Assembly (NCBI GenBank): GCA_017628755.1
Contig: JAGBYM010000007.1
Coordinates: 1 to 54,883 of the forward strand
Source of the DNA: Clostridia bacterium
Lineage (GTDB): Bacteria; Bacillota; Clostridia; Oscillospirales; CAG-272
Direction of reading: 5' to 3'
Length of the DNA: 54,883 nt
The translations under genes and the position numbers were made by a program. The notes below the pieces were generated by a model, which saw only the letters and a program-made list of their open reading frames with translations, did not search any database and was not told where the DNA came from. Shown here one piece after another: positions 43,071-52,402 of this stretch (its first letter is position 1; each line of letters starts with the position of its first letter).

Positions 43071-44765
43071 ATGCGTAGAACACTCTCGATCATCCTCAGC
43101 GCTATTATGCTTCTTTCCGCTTGCGTTTTTGCAATCCCCGCATCCGCTGCCGAAGGAACCGCCATCAATACCGCTGACGAATTCCTTAACATGGCGGCTG
43201 AAGGTACATATTACCTCAACTCCGATATCACCCTCTCGGGCACTTACGTCAACGCTTTCAAGGGCACCTTCGACGGCAACGGCCACACCGTAACCGTTTC
43301 AAGTCCCATGTTCGCTGACTTCTCCGGTGTTGTAAAGAATCTTACCATCAACGGCGCAGTTAACTATATGGACGCCGACGCCGCTGCCTTTGCGGTTCTT
43401 TCCAGCTACGGTATCCAGGCTGAGAACGTAACCAACAATGCCAAGGTTACCGTTATGGGTAACGGTCAGTACGCTGCAGGCTTTGTTTGCATAGACAAGG
43501 CTACACAGAACGACAAGAGCAGCGAGGGAAGCTCCTTTACCAACTGTGTAAACAACGGTGAGATCTACATCGACTCCACCGTAGCTAAGAATCCCACCGC
43601 TGCAGGTCTCGTTGCACGCGCGGACAGCATCACCTTCACCGGATGCACAAACAACGCAAAGGTCACCTCCAAGGGTAATATTGCTGTTGCTGCAGGTATC
43701 TGCGCCCGTATTTCTCCCGTTGCCGGCAACAACAATGCTATAGCATACAACTGCGTAAACAAAGGCGACATTACCTCGGTTGAGGCATATGCAGATGCAG
43801 CGGGCAAGTTAAGCACCGGCGCATCCGAGACCGCAGGTCTCTTCGCTAACATCGGCGTAAAGAGCAACGTTGGTACTTACATCGTATACGGTTGCGTAAA
43901 CAACGGTAACATCACCGGTACTTACAGAACCTCCGGATTTGTAGGCTACTGCTACGGCTCTGGTACAAACCAGTACCTCGATCTCCAGTTCTGCATCAAC
44001 ACCGGTAACATTACCTACGGCAGAACCGCTTCCTCTGACTCTAACGTTTACGACTGGTGCGGTCCCTTCATTGGCTACACCAACACCAAGGAAACAGTTG
44101 TCAAGTACAATATCGACATCGGTTCCTACACCAAGGATCCCGCTTCCATCAACAAGAACCCCGGCATGAGCTTCTTCGGATGCTCCACTGCTGACGTAAT
44201 GGTTTGCGATATTCAGCACAACTACCTTATCAACAAGGAATCCTTCTCGTACTACACCTATGCATCCTCCGATGACAACGCGGCTCAGAGACACGTTATC
44301 GATGAGTGCGACGGCGTTCTCCCCGTAACTCTTGAGGATCTCAAGTCGGGTAAGATCGCGTACATCATCAACGAGGCTGCAAAGGCAGACGATTACGGCT
44401 ATGCAGAAGGATACGCTTTCTATCAGAACCTCGGTTCCGATGACCTTCCCACCGTTGATTCCACTCACGGTTGGGTAACCCTTTCCGGCAGCAATTACGT
44501 AAACGGTGATCCCAACGCAACCGAGCCCGAGGCTACCACCGCGGCGCCCGAGGTTGAAGAGACCACCGCAGCTCCCGAAGAGGGCGACGTTACCACCGCT
44601 CCCGAGGGCGAAGGCGAAACCACCACCGCTCCCGAGGCACAGCAGACCGAGGCACAGCCCGGCGACACCGAGCCTGCAAAGAGCGGCTGCGGCGGATTCG
44701 TTGCAGGCTCCGTAGCAATCGTTGCTATTCTCGGAACTGCTCTTATCATCAAGAAGAGAGACTGA
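43071..44765 (+). CDS. Secreted cell-surface protein, GLUG-like repeats and C-terminal membrane anchor
   Basis: A 564-aa exported protein. ATG 43071 has AAAGAGG upstream and opens a signal peptide (IILSAIMLLSACVFAIPASA, cut after ASA near residue 26). The body is a beta-helix-like series of FTNCVNNGEI / FTGCTNNAKV / YNCVNKGDI / YGCVNNGNI units, each followed by an AGL or SGF turn, resembling GLUG repeats of adhesins. A Thr/Pro/Glu stalk (about 480-535) leads to SGCGGFVAGSVAIVAILG and a KKRD tail, a Clostridia-type C-terminal anchor without LPxTG. It probably binds a surface or substrate. A strong terminator follows. Confidence 0.85.
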   Translation: MRRTLSIILSAIMLLSACVFAIPASAAEGTAINTADEFLNMAAEGTYYLNSDITLSGTYVNAFKGTFDGNGHTVTVSSPMFADFSGVVKNLTINGAVNYMDADAAAFAVLSSYGIQAENVTNNAKVTVMGNGQYAAGFVCIDKATQNDKSSEGSSFTNCVNNGEIYIDSTVAKNPTAAGLVARADSITFTGCTNNAKVTSKGNIAVAAGICARISPVAGNNNAIAYNCVNKGDITSVEAYADAAGKLSTGASETAGLFANIGVKSNVGTYIVYGCVNNGNITGTYRTSGFVGYCYGSGTNQYLDLQFCINTGNITYGRTASSDSNVYDWCGPFIGYTNTKETVVKYNIDIGSYTKDPASINKNPGMSFFGCSTADVMVCDIQHNYLINKESFSYYTYASSDDNAAQRHVIDECDGVLPVTLEDLKSGKIAYIINEAAKADDYGYAEGYAFYQNLGSDDLPTVDSTHGWVTLSGSNYVNGDPNATEPEATTAAPEVEETTAAPEEGDVTTAPEGEGETTTAPEAQQTEAQPGDTEPAKSGCGGFVAGSVAIVAILGTALIIKKRD

Positions 44766-44771
44766 TTCAAT

Positions 44772-44803
44772 AAAAAAGAACCTCCCGAGGGAGGTTCTTT
44801 TTT
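44772..44803. terminator. Bidirectional terminator
   Basis: A perfect 15-bp stem, AAAAAAGAACCTCCC (44772-44786) and GGGAGGTTCTTTTTT (44789-44803), around GA, with T-runs on both strands. Confidence 0.95.
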
Positions 44804-44822
44804 ATTAGGGCAAAGAGCAAAG

Positions 44823-45608
44823 TTAACTCTGCACTTTTACGCAATTCACCCTTCCGCTTCTCACGGTGCAGGCGTCGATGGCGATGATGCCGTCGGCGTA
44901 AAAGGGATCGCTCACAGCGCCGTCGCCGTGTTCGGGGCATATCCCGCTGATGTGCGAATGTCCCCAAGCCGTATTGACGTGTCCGCAAACGACCGTCTTT
45001 CCCGGCTCGCGGATACCGCGAATACAGCACATCTCCATACCGTTGCGCCATCTCGCGCGGTGCCATTCAAGTCCGTCAGCCTCGCGCCAGTTCGGATTGT
45101 AATGATATACCGCGGTCATATCAACGATTTCGACATCAAGCGGTATCCAGCCGTGGCAGAAGATGTATTTATCGGTCTCGTAAAAATCAACGGCGGTCGG
45201 CAACAGCTCGGTGTAATAATCTGACGCGCGGACGCGCCTTATCAGCTCGTCGGGATAAAGCAGGGCTTCGTTGATGCTCATACCGCTGAGCGCGAGGACA
45301 GTTCCCCACGTGCCGTTGCGGTAATGGTATGAGTCGCCCGACGCGATCCTCGCAAGAGCGCCCGCGGCAATATCCTGCAGGCATTTGTCGATAAGCTCCT
45401 CGTGATTGCCGAAAATATAGATCAGTCTGCCCTCTCTGTGGAGCGAAAGCAGTAAATCGACCGTCTCGCGCACCTGCTTGCCTCTGTCGAGGGCGTCACC
45501 GACGACAACGAGTTTGTTTTCGGGCGACGAGAAAAATCCCGCCTCGTCAAGTGCCTTTTTCGTCTGATCAAAAAATCCGTGTATGTCCGCAACCGCAAAC
45601 AATGCCAT
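44823..45608 (-). CDS. Calcineurin-like metallophosphoesterase
   Basis: A 261-aa phosphatase of the PPP/bis(5'-nucleosyl)-tetraphosphatase-like group. ATG 45608 (MALFAVADIHG) was chosen since the metal motif starts at once and AGGCGG lies upstream. Motifs: ADIHGF, VVVGDALDRGKQ, IFGNHEELI, FCHGWIP and VVCGHVNTAWGH, which supply the two-metal ligands. It probably removes phosphate from Ser/Thr residues or from dinucleoside polyphosphates. It lies 63 bp downstream of the lipoprotein gene on the same strand. Confidence 0.9.
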   Translation of the reverse strand: MALFAVADIHGFFDQTKKALDEAGFFSSPENKLVVVGDALDRGKQVRETVDLLLSLHREGRLIYIFGNHEELIDKCLQDIAAGALARIASGDSYHYRNGTWGTVLALSGMSINEALLYPDELIRRVRASDYYTELLPTAVDFYETDKYIFCHGWIPLDVEIVDMTAVYHYNPNWREADGLEWHRARWRNGMEMCCIRGIREPGKTVVCGHVNTAWGHSHISGICPEHGDGAVSDPFYADGIIAIDACTVRSGRVNCVKVQS

Positions 45609-45671
45609 GTCTATCACCGCCTTTCCTATCATTCCGCTTCAGCGGATATATCACTGCTCCCATCGGGAGCA

Positions 45672-47225
45672 CTATTCATCTTCATCCTCAACTTCGATAT
45701 AGATGACCTTTACGTTTGCCGAATCTCTTGAGATGATCTCAAGCTCGACCTCGCGTTTCAGCTCGTAGGTCTTGCCTCCGACCTCCGCGAGAGCCGAAAA
45801 CTCGTATCCGATCGAGGATATTTCGCCATCGGCGCCGACCTTTATATAGGTATAAGCCGTAACTTCGCTCAGTTTCACCGAGGACGAAAGCACTCCCGCG
45901 CGCAAAAGAAGATTGCCCGCGATATTATTCACGGCGTTTTCTCTCAGCGTGAACGCCAGCATTGACCCATCCGACCGCGCGGAGTCCATGCCCGCGCAAT
46001 GCTCAAAGGCAAAAAACGAGGTCGTGAAGGGATAGTAGAGCGTGAACGCGAGATTGTTCGCGTTTACCGTGGTATCGACGAATATGCTTCCGCCGTCGAT
46101 CTGCGAAAATCCGCGGCGGCGGTTGAAGTGGGTCAGGGTCGTGTGCCTTCCCGTGCCGTCACCAAGATCGAACGCCTTATCAATGCTTGCACCGATCTTC
46201 GAATTGTAGGCGTAGACGGTTTTTGAGGTCAGTGGCAGCTTCATCGAGCCCGACGAGATCATCATATCGTCGCGCACGGAATACTCATATTTGCTGTAGG
46301 ATGAAGTAAAATCCGCGATCTCGCCGATGAGAGTGGAATATTTTGCCACCGATTCGTCATCCGTGAAGAAAACGTAATCCTCCGCATTCGGCAGAGTGAG
46401 CGCAAAATCCTTGGCGATATCGGTTTGTGTAGTTTCGGTCCTGATTTCTACCGTCATAAGCACCTGACCGCCCATGCTGACGGAAAGCCCGATCTCAACA
46501 GCCGAAGAAAGCATATTTGCCATGCTGTCAACTCGCATAGTAAGATAAGTTTTATCGAAAGCGACGTTGTATTCTGTCGGCAGACCGAGCATTTCGCATA
46601 TCAGGGCTTTTCCGCTGTCGCCAAGCTCGGTGAAGGTCAGGGTATAATCCTCGCCATCCTTCTGCATCTCACCGCCGGTGAAGGCTGTGCTTATCGGCAT
46701 ATCTGCCACAATAGAGAGAAATCTTTCGCGGCTATAACCGCCGATGCGGCATTTGCCGAGCTCATTTTCGGTATAAAGCTCGTTTTCGACAAGGTAAAGA
46801 TTCTCAAATCCGTCCTTGCCGCCGCGGCGGAAAACCGCGGATTCGCCCTTGACGCTGAGCTCGGAATCGGTTTCCGTAAAGGTTTCGGAGCCCAGAACGT
46901 CGATTACAAGCGACGTCAGCGTGTGTCTGCGGAAAGAATAATACAAAGAAGGACGCATTTCGACGAGGTCGAGCAATTGCTTCGGTGAAAGAAGCTCAAT
47001 GTCCTCGACATCAGGCAAAGTTGTCTCGGGAATCTCTTCGGTCTCGGGCGCAGAAGTAACTTCTTCGGTAACTTCCTCGGTCGGTTCGGGTTCAGGAAGA
47101 GTTTCCGTCACGGTTGCGATCTCTTCGGTCACAGACGCGGAAATCGCGGGTTCATCGGGGATCTCGTGTGCGCAGGAAGAAAAGAGCATCAAAGCGGCGA
47201 GTGCGAGTGCCGCATGGCGCTTCAT
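45672..47225 (-). CDS. Exported lipoprotein of unknown function
   Basis: A 517-aa lipoprotein. Signal peptide with lipobox MLFSSC (Cys near residue 18), then a Thr/Glu/Pro linker (about 25-70). The remaining 440 residues are mixed alpha/beta and unrecognised; repeated blocks such as SLVIDVLGSETFTETDSEL and LSSAVEIGLSVSMGG look like the beta-strands of LolA/LppX-like lipid-carrying lipoproteins, but this is only a shape guess. It overlaps the small membrane protein gene by 4 bp and is downstream of tmk. A GCTCCC/GGGAGC hairpin follows the stop codon without a T-tract. Confidence 0.7.
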   Translation of the reverse strand: MKRHAALALAALMLFSSCAHEIPDEPAISASVTEEIATVTETLPEPEPTEEVTEEVTSAPETEEIPETTLPDVEDIELLSPKQLLDLVEMRPSLYYSFRRHTLTSLVIDVLGSETFTETDSELSVKGESAVFRRGGKDGFENLYLVENELYTENELGKCRIGGYSRERFLSIVADMPISTAFTGGEMQKDGEDYTLTFTELGDSGKALICEMLGLPTEYNVAFDKTYLTMRVDSMANMLSSAVEIGLSVSMGGQVLMTVEIRTETTQTDIAKDFALTLPNAEDYVFFTDDESVAKYSTLIGEIADFTSSYSKYEYSVRDDMMISSGSMKLPLTSKTVYAYNSKIGASIDKAFDLGDGTGRHTTLTHFNRRRGFSQIDGGSIFVDTTVNANNLAFTLYYPFTTSFFAFEHCAGMDSARSDGSMLAFTLRENAVNNIAGNLLLRAGVLSSSVKLSEVTAYTYIKVGADGEISSIGYEFSALAEVGGKTYELKREVELEIISRDSANVKVIYIEVEDEDE

Positions 47226-47719
47226 TCCTCCACCTCACAGCCGATCTCGCGCATGAGCCCGATCATTTTTTCATCGGGAGTGAATTTGACGTAGCCTTCG
47301 CCGTCGCGCTCGGGAACCTTAAAAACCCAGGAATTCGGAGAGAAGGGCGAGGGACGGTAATCGTATACGGCTCCGTCGGGCTTTTTTGACTTTTCGTCGC
47401 GGTAAAGCTTGCCGCCCGCGATCGAAACACGGCAAACCGTGCGCGTGACCTTGCCCTTAAGCTCGGTTATGACGAGGTCGGGCGGAGTTCCGTCCGCGGC
47501 GGACTCGATAATATACGTGTACCCCGAAAGGAGAAATCTCGAGCAGAAAAGCACGCCGAAGAGCGCGATAATGAATCCCGCGGTCAAGAGGATCGGCTTA
47601 TATTCAGCGAGAATTTCCGAAAGGAGTATCAACGCGCCCGCGCTACCGAGGATCGCAAAGGCAATCGCCTTCGTGGTGCCGTCGGCAGATTCGGGTTTAT
47701 AGGAATAGATCGTGATCAT
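47222..47719 (-). CDS. Two-helix membrane protein
   Basis: A 165-aa protein with two hydrophobic helices (AIAFAILGSAGALILLSEIL at about 20-40 and LTAGFIIALFGVLFCSRFLL at about 50-70) and a C-terminal soluble domain (about 75-165) rich in beta strands. Its layout resembles PH-like membrane proteins of Clostridia, but I see no decisive motif. Start and stop overlap tmk and the lipoprotein gene by 4 bp each, so all three are translated together. Confidence 0.65.
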   Translation of the reverse strand: MITIYSYKPESADGTTKAIAFAILGSAGALILLSEILAEYKPILLTAGFIIALFGVLFCSRFLLSGYTYIIESAADGTPPDLVITELKGKVTRTVCRVSIAGGKLYRDEKSKKPDGAVYDYRPSPFSPNSWVFKVPERDGEGYVKFTPDEKMIGLMREIGCEVEE

Positions 47720-48354
47720 TTGCCTATACCGAGAGCGGAAAAGACCTGCTCCTTGATGTCGGTGGAGACGCTGTCGATATCTCGCGATGCATCAACAACT
47801 ACCACATTCTCGCCGCGGCTCTTGAGAAACTCGATGGCGTCAAGATAGTTGCGGCGTATGCGCGCCTGCTTGTCATCGCCGTCATAAATTTCCTTATCGG
47901 CGCGGTTCTTGTCGCGGCGCTCCTTGGTGATCTCGGTGGGAACGTCAAGGAAGACGAAGAGATCGGGCTTCATCGCCTCGATGCAGGGCTTGTTCATGGC
48001 GTAGATATCCTCCATCGAGATGCGGGAGGTCGTGTTGTACGCCATATTCGAGAGATAATAGCGGTCGCAAACGATATTCGTGCCCTTTTCGATGAGGGGG
48101 CGCATGAATTCGATGTGTTCAAGGCGGTCGGCGACGTGGAGATACGCCATACTCTCGGTCAGAAACTTGACTCCGCCGTAAAGACCCGAGCGGATGATCG
48201 CGCCCGCAGCGTTGCGCTCGTTCGGCTCGCGCTCGTAAAGACAGGGTCTGCCCGTCGCTTCTGCGACAGCGGCACGGAGGCGCTCGGTCTGCGTGGTCTT
48301 GCCGCAGCCGTCACAGCCTTCAAAAACGATAAAATATCCGCGTGTGTTGTTCAT
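47716..48354 (-). CDS. tmk: Thymidylate kinase
   Basis: A 212-aa kinase that makes dTDP from dTMP and ATP. P-loop EGCDGCGKTTQ (about 10-20), CDRYYLSNMAYN (the DR motif, about 98-109), and the lid region with TKERRDKNRADKE. Length and order fit TMK. It heads an operon with a membrane protein and a lipoprotein, which is unusual because tmk more often sits with holB or cell-envelope genes. A promoter lies at 48389. Confidence 0.92.
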   Translation of the reverse strand: MNNTRGYFIVFEGCDGCGKTTQTERLRAAVAEATGRPCLYEREPNERNAAGAIIRSGLYGGVKFLTESMAYLHVADRLEHIEFMRPLIEKGTNIVCDRYYLSNMAYNTTSRISMEDIYAMNKPCIEAMKPDLFVFLDVPTEITKERRDKNRADKEIYDGDDKQARIRRNYLDAIEFLKSRGENVVVVDASRDIDSVSTDIKEQVFSALGIGK

Positions 48355-48388
48355 GGGATATACCTCTTTGCATATTAGTTCAGTTTAA

Positions 48389-48417
48389 ATTATACCACAA
48401 CGCAAGCGGAAAGTCAA
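48389..48417 (-). promoter_or_regulatory. Promoter of the tmk operon
   Basis: On the minus strand TTGACT, 17 bp, TATAAT, ending 35 bp before the start codon at 48354. Confidence 0.8.
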
Positions 48418-48463
48418 GAAGGGAGGACAAAATTGAGGGCTGCGTGAATTGTTCGCGGAAAGG

Positions 48464-48492
48464 TTGCAAGTGGGCGATTTTTGTGGTATAAT
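48464..48492 (+). promoter_or_regulatory. Promoter of the 48616 gene
   Basis: TTGCAA (48464-48469), 17 bp, TATAAT (48487-48492). It predicts a leader of about 115 nt with no feature I recognise. Confidence 0.7.
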
Positions 48493-48615
48493 ATAAATGA
48501 ACATTGATTTAATCTCCAAGAAACCAATATAAATACAGATTTTTCACATCATCCAACCTGTCCCATTGGCAGAAAATCCCCGGAATTGCTTGTATCATAA
48601 TAGGAGTATCGGACA

Positions 48616-49404
48616 ATGAAAATCAGAAAAAATAAAACTAACAATATGCCAAAATCCCCTTGCATCATGGAAATGTCAAACATCGATTTTGGTTCGCCCG
48701 ATCAACTGTTTCGCCCGTATAAGCACTCGCCGTGTGCTGAAATATTTCATCGGAATCTGAAAGAAAATACAGGGATCGAAGCTGTTGCTACATTTGTATA
48801 CGGAGATCTTAAGCTATATCCGCAGATGCAATTATTTGTATGGGTGCAAGACTCGGCGGCTACAGAGCAGATCTTGCAAAATACCCCATATCAGTCCTGC
48901 GGCCGCAATCATCCGTTGTTCCGGACTATTATAGAGTGCCTGATCGATGCGCTTCAAGAGAATGACAATCAAGCATTGGCGAGCGTATCCGACCTTTGGA
49001 ATATGCAGCAGGTGAACGATGCAAACGGCGAAGATAAAATATACGTCAGCGTTACGCTTCTGTCTTATTTGCGATGCTACACAGACGATGTATTCGGCGC
49101 AACCAAAAATGAGGTTTCCGAGGCTTTTGCGGAACACTTCCCATCCTACGAAAAATTAGCGTGCGGCTCATACTCTTTAGAAAGCGGACCGCTCGCGCAT
49201 AACCATTTGTATCTGTTTTTCACTCCGGAGGATCAAAAACGCGCCGAAGCCTCGGGGGATATTGAAAAAATGAAACGGCTTGCTTACGATATTATCAGAA
49301 CAAAAGACGTTCACGGATATATATCATACGAAGCGTATGCGCCTCAGACCGCCAATCGAAGACAGCTGACAAGTGAGCAGCTATTCTTTATCGCGAGAGA
49401 ATAA
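48616..49404 (+). CDS. Hypothetical cytoplasmic protein
   Basis: A 262-aa protein, ATG 48616 with AGGAG upstream. It has no signal peptide or membrane segment. Two cysteine-containing patches (KSPCIMEMSNI, KHSPCAEIFHR) and His-rich stretches (AHNHLYLFFTPED) are present, but the spacing suggests no known metal site. The C-terminal part (EKMKRLAYDIIRTKDVHGYI) is helical. Its GC is lower than that of the tmk operon beside it. I do not recognise a family. Confidence 0.6.
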   Translation: MKIRKNKTNNMPKSPCIMEMSNIDFGSPDQLFRPYKHSPCAEIFHRNLKENTGIEAVATFVYGDLKLYPQMQLFVWVQDSAATEQILQNTPYQSCGRNHPLFRTIIECLIDALQENDNQALASVSDLWNMQQVNDANGEDKIYVSVTLLSYLRCYTDDVFGATKNEVSEAFAEHFPSYEKLACGSYSLESGPLAHNHLYLFFTPEDQKRAEASGDIEKMKRLAYDIIRTKDVHGYISYEAYAPQTANRRQLTSEQLFFIARE

Positions 49405-49803
49405 AAAGCGGGCGACGTTTCCCAGTCTTGCATAAATGCTATCTGAAATGTGGTCGAGATGCCAGAACTCTGAACCTCCATTTGCGCGCGTAATTTGTGC
49501 TAAACCGGTTAATGCGCGAAAATGATTTCGGAATGTCTCGCAATCCTTGTGCGAATGGACTTGTAATTCCCCAAGGTAGATACCGAGGATATTTTCATAG
49601 TGCTCTGTAAAAACCACTTTTCCGTTTTCACTAAAGGTGACCTATTTGTAAGAACGATTCCATACCTCTCCGTTGCTTTGGTTATGCTATATCACAAAAT
49701 AACAATATTGCCGAGCAATAACCGGTTGCACAAAGATGCCGATACCATAGTCAAAAGACTGCGGTATCGGCATCTTCTATTAAAAAACACATTGATGCTT
49801 GCT
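49405..49803. other. Noncoding stretch with tRNA-3'-like sequence and a strong hairpin
   Basis: GGTCGAGATGCCAGAACTC at 49452-49470, continuing with TGAACCTC, resembles the tRNA-Pro 3' end at 52402 with several changes and one extra T. A 14-bp stem, AAGATGCCGATACC (49733-49746) and GGTATCGGCATCTT (49763-49776), could end the small minus-strand gene beginning at 49929. A minus-strand open frame of 78 codons crosses the tRNA-like part (49381-49617) but has no ribosome site. Confidence 0.5.
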
Positions 49804-49929
49804 TTAGTTTCCCCCGGGGCCGTCTCTTCGCGCGCGGGTATCGGAGACTTCGATCTTGCCCTTGATATCGCCGGGTTTGGTAAGAGGCTTTTGCTCTTTA
49901 TCTTTTTTCATATTCTTGTTTTCAGCCAT
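49804..49929 (-). CDS. Small 41-aa Gly-terminated protein
   Basis: A short minus-strand gene. AGGAG (49938-49942) stands 8 nt before ATG 49929; an ATG at 49935 is too close to it. The product opens MAENKNMKKDKEQKPLTKPG and ends with DTRARRDGPGGN. It is highly charged and probably unstructured until bound. I recognise no family. A GPGG tail recalls modified or radical-enzyme substrates but nothing here supports that. It lies 22 bp downstream of the thioredoxin-domain gene on the same strand and is likely co-transcribed with it. A strong hairpin follows 28 bp past the stop. Confidence 0.6.
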   Translation of the reverse strand: MAENKNMKKDKEQKPLTKPGDIKGKIEVSDTRARRDGPGGN

Positions 49930-49951
49930 ATCCATCACTCCTTTCCGCTAT

Positions 49952-51904
49952 TCAGTTTTCGCAAGTTTGAGCCGATTCATACAAGTCATTGGTTGGCGGC
50001 AGACAACTGTGATCCCGGCACACATAATAAGTGGTTTTGCCGTTTTTGAGAGGATAATCCTTTGTTGGATCTTTCAAAATGATAACCGCATCGTGCGGCA
50101 ATTCAAGCGGCAAGGTGTTTTTATTTGCCGTTTCATCGGGTATGACGGTTATTTTCATTGGCGGATTCTCGTATTCGGAAAGGGCTGTCAAAAACATTGC
50201 GTGACCCGTCGGATACCTTGACGCGCTTTGCGCAAGGAATTCAATCTGCCGCTTTGCTTCTCTTTTGTATTTTTCCTCGTCTGTAAGAACTGACAAGCGG
50301 ACAAGATCATAAGCCATAAGCGAATTTCCGCTCGGGATCGCACCGTCGTAGGTTTCCTTCGGGCGCAGGATCAGCTCCTCGTGGCCATTGCCGTACAGAT
50401 AAAATCCTCCCGCACTGTCGCCGAAATCCGCTATAACCTTGTCGCACAGATTTTTGGCGCGGTTTAAATATTCGCTATCCAATGTGGCGCGGTACAGCGA
50501 CAGATTTGCAAAAATATATGCCGAATAATCGTCAAGAAAGCCTCTGACGCCGCGTTTTTCCATATGGAAGCTGACGTAGAGCGTGCCGCCTTCGCACAGA
50601 TGTTTTTGTATGAAGCCGTCCGCATTTTGCGCGGCGGAAAGATATTCCTCCTTTCCGCAGGCAATATAAAGCTCGCACATAGCGGCGATCATCAGACTGT
50701 TCCACGAGGTTAATATCTTCTCGTCGCGATACAGAGAGTGCCGATTTTTTCGGTAATCATAAATCGCGTAGAGAAAAGGCTCAAATTCTTTATTATCAGG
50801 ATCGCTTTTTAACAGATTCGGAATATTTTTTCCTTCAAAATTACCTTTTTCCGTGATGTCAAAATGACGGTTAAATCTCGCACCGTCCTCTTCTCCAAGC
50901 AAATTTGTGATCTCACTCGGAGTAAATAAATAGTATTTGCCTTCCTCGCCCTCGCTGTCGGCGTCTTGCGAGCTGAAAAATCCCCCTTCGGACGAGGTCA
51001 TCTCGCGAAGAATATAGCTTGCCGTTTTTTCGGCAACGTCAAGGTAGATATCCTTTTTTGTGACCGCATAGGCCTTGCAATAGGCAAGCATCAGCAGCGC
51101 GTTGTCATATAACATTTTCTCAAAATGCGGAACGAGGAATTTTTTGTCGGTGGAATAGCGGCAAAATCCAAATCCGATGTGATCGAAGATTCCGCCGCGG
51201 TACATCTGCATCAGCGTGTGCTCCGCCATGTGCAGGCACGCGGAAATTTTGTTTTTCTCGCAGTAATCAAGCAAAAAGAGCAGATTGTGCGGCGTTGGGA
51301 ATTTCGGTGCACGTCCAAATCCGCCGTGCTTTTCGTCATAGATGTGCTCGTATTGCGCCGCCGCGGTATGAATCAGATCAATATCCGGGATACTTGAGAC
51401 GGTCTCCGATCTGTTCAGATGGCTGATGATTTCCTCCGAATCCCGCAAAAGCATACCGCGGTCGGACACCCATTTTTCGTGTATGGCGAGCAGCAGCTCG
51501 CGAAATCCTATCATGCCGCCCCGCGAGACTTTCGGGTAATACGTTCCCGCGAAAAAGGGCTTTCGGTCGGCGGTCATAAAGATACTTGTCGGCCAGCCGC
51601 CGCTTCCCGTGAAGGCTTGGCAGACTGACATATAGACACTGTCAATGTCGGGGCGTTCCTCCTTGTCAACCTTGATGGATATAAAATATTTGTTGAGTAT
51701 TTCGGAAATTTCTTCATCCTCAAAGCTTTCGTGAGCAAGCACGTGGCACCAATGGCACGCGCTGTATCCAATGCTCAGAAAGATCGGCTTGTCCTCCCTT
51801 TTTGCACGCTCAAATGCTTCCTCCGTCCAAGGATACCAATCAACGGGATTGTCCTTGTGCTGAAGCAAATAAGGGCTCGTTTCGTTTGCTAAACGATTGC
51901 TCAT
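49952..51904 (-). CDS. YyaL-like thioredoxin-domain protein (DUF255)
   Basis: A 650-aa protein. ATG 51904 was chosen because GGAGGTG lies 7 nt upstream. It opens [20 protein letters not shown], the DUF255 start, with the thioredoxin-like active site [16 protein letters not shown] (about 40-55, CHWC). The rest is a six-hairpin-like (alpha/alpha) domain with [10 protein letters not shown]-type and [18 protein letters not shown] motifs. This is the YyaL/spermatogenesis-associated-20 family, widespread but poorly understood. It is predicted cytoplasmic. It is divergent from the 52025 small gene and followed by the 41-aa gene. Confidence 0.9.
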   Translation of the reverse strand: MSNRLANETSPYLLQHKDNPVDWYPWTEEAFERAKREDKPIFLSIGYSACHWCHVLAHESFEDEEISEILNKYFISIKVDKEERPDIDSVYMSVCQAFTGSGGWPTSIFMTADRKPFFAGTYYPKVSRGGMIGFRELLLAIHEKWVSDRGMLLRDSEEIISHLNRSETVSSIPDIDLIHTAAAQYEHIYDEKHGGFGRAPKFPTPHNLLFLLDYCEKNKISACLHMAEHTLMQMYRGGIFDHIGFGFCRYSTDKKFLVPHFEKMLYDNALLMLAYCKAYAVTKKDIYLDVAEKTASYILREMTSSEGGFFSSQDADSEGEEGKYYLFTPSEITNLLGEEDGARFNRHFDITEKGNFEGKNIPNLLKSDPDNKEFEPFLYAIYDYRKNRHSLYRDEKILTSWNSLMIAAMCELYIACGKEEYLSAAQNADGFIQKHLCEGGTLYVSFHMEKRGVRGFLDDYSAYIFANLSLYRATLDSEYLNRAKNLCDKVIADFGDSAGGFYLYGNGHEELILRPKETYDGAIPSGNSLMAYDLVRLSVLTDEEKYKREAKRQIEFLAQSASRYPTGHAMFLTALSEYENPPMKITVIPDETANKNTLPLELPHDAVIILKDPTKDYPLKNGKTTYYVCRDHSCLPPTNDLYESAQTCEN

Positions 51905-51961
51905 ATCTTCACCTCCGTTTTTTCTTATATTTTGGGCATTGCACGGCTGATTTATACGATA

Positions 51962-51990
51962 AATTGGCAGGTATGAGTATCCTGCCAATT
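51962..51990. repeat. Hairpin in the divergent promoter region
   Basis: AATTGGCAGG (51962-51971) and CCTGCCAATT (51981-51990), a perfect 10-bp inverted repeat with a 9-nt centre. It lies between the divergent thioredoxin-domain gene and the small gene at 52025, so it may be an operator or leader hairpin for either. Confidence 0.55.
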
Positions 51991-52024
51991 ACCATACTAT
52001 TTATAACAAATTGGAGGTGAAAAG

Positions 52025-52222
52025 ATGAAACAAGACGAAATGCCGGTTGGCTTTGCCATGGCTCTGGCGATGAATCCGGACGCGATGGAGAAATTCGCAA
52101 CGCTTGGCGAAGAGCAAAAACAGAAGATTATCGCAGGCACACACGCGATAAAAAGCAGAGAAGAAATGCACCGATATGTAGATGATCTCGTGTCAACCAA
52201 GAGAAATGAAACCAAGGCATAA
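52025..52222 (+). CDS. Small helical protein
   Basis: A 65-aa acidic, Met-rich helical protein: MKQDEMPVGFAMALAMNPDA, then EKFATLGEEQKQKIIAG and SREEMHRYVDDLV. GGAGG stands 9 nt before the ATG. I have a general memory of similar small hypothetical proteins in Clostridia but no function for them. It has no membrane segment. A degenerate tRNA-like sequence begins 16 bp past its stop, and no terminator is obvious before that. Confidence 0.65.
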   Translation: MKQDEMPVGFAMALAMNPDAMEKFATLGEEQKQKIIAGTHAIKSREEMHRYVDDLVSTKRNETKA

Positions 52223-52238
52223 AATACGGTATTGGTTT

Positions 52239-52267
52239 TCGAGATGACAGGATTCTGAACCTCTGCG
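52239..52267 (-). other. Degenerate copy of a tRNA 3' end
   Basis: TCGAGATGACAGGATTC at 52239-52255 equals the tRNA-Pro 3' sequence 163 bp to the right, followed by an inserted T and GAACCT. It shares the inserted T and nearby GCGCGCG with the copy at 49452. It cannot fold as a full tRNA. Confidence 0.6.
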
Positions 52268-52317
52268 CGCGGCAAAACTTAGTGCAAACCAACATTTCGG
52301 TGTAGCCGCGCGCTATG

Positions 52318-52335
52318 GCAAACGCAAGCGTTTGC
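52318..52335. repeat. Short perfect palindrome
   Basis: GCAAACGC (52318-52325), AA, GCGTTTGC (52328-52335). Its role is unknown; it lies between two tRNA-like sequences in a 600-bp gene-free stretch. Confidence 0.5.
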
Positions 52336-52362
52336 GAGGTTCATCATCAGTAATATTCAAAG

Positions 52363-52402
52363 AAATAAAGGCAACCCGAACAAGTTCGGATTGCCTTTAT
52401 TT
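52363..52402 (-). terminator. Native terminator of the truncated tRNA-Pro gene
   Basis: AAATAAAGGCAA then CCGAAC (52363-52381, with one mismatched base) pairs with GTTCGG then TTGCCTTTATTT (52384-52402). On the minus strand it directly follows the tRNA's CCA end. Confidence 0.8.

Noticed and set aside
44506-44770. Open frames on both strands over the Thr/Pro/Glu stalk of the secreted protein
   Set aside because: Low-complexity codons leave all frames open; only the frame with the signal peptide and anchor makes sense.
49381-49617. Minus-strand open frame of 78 codons over the tRNA-like sequence
   Set aside because: GTG start without a ribosome site, and it overlaps the end of the 48616 gene. 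Part of it is explained by the tRNA-like sequence. It could be a gene remnant, but the support is weak.
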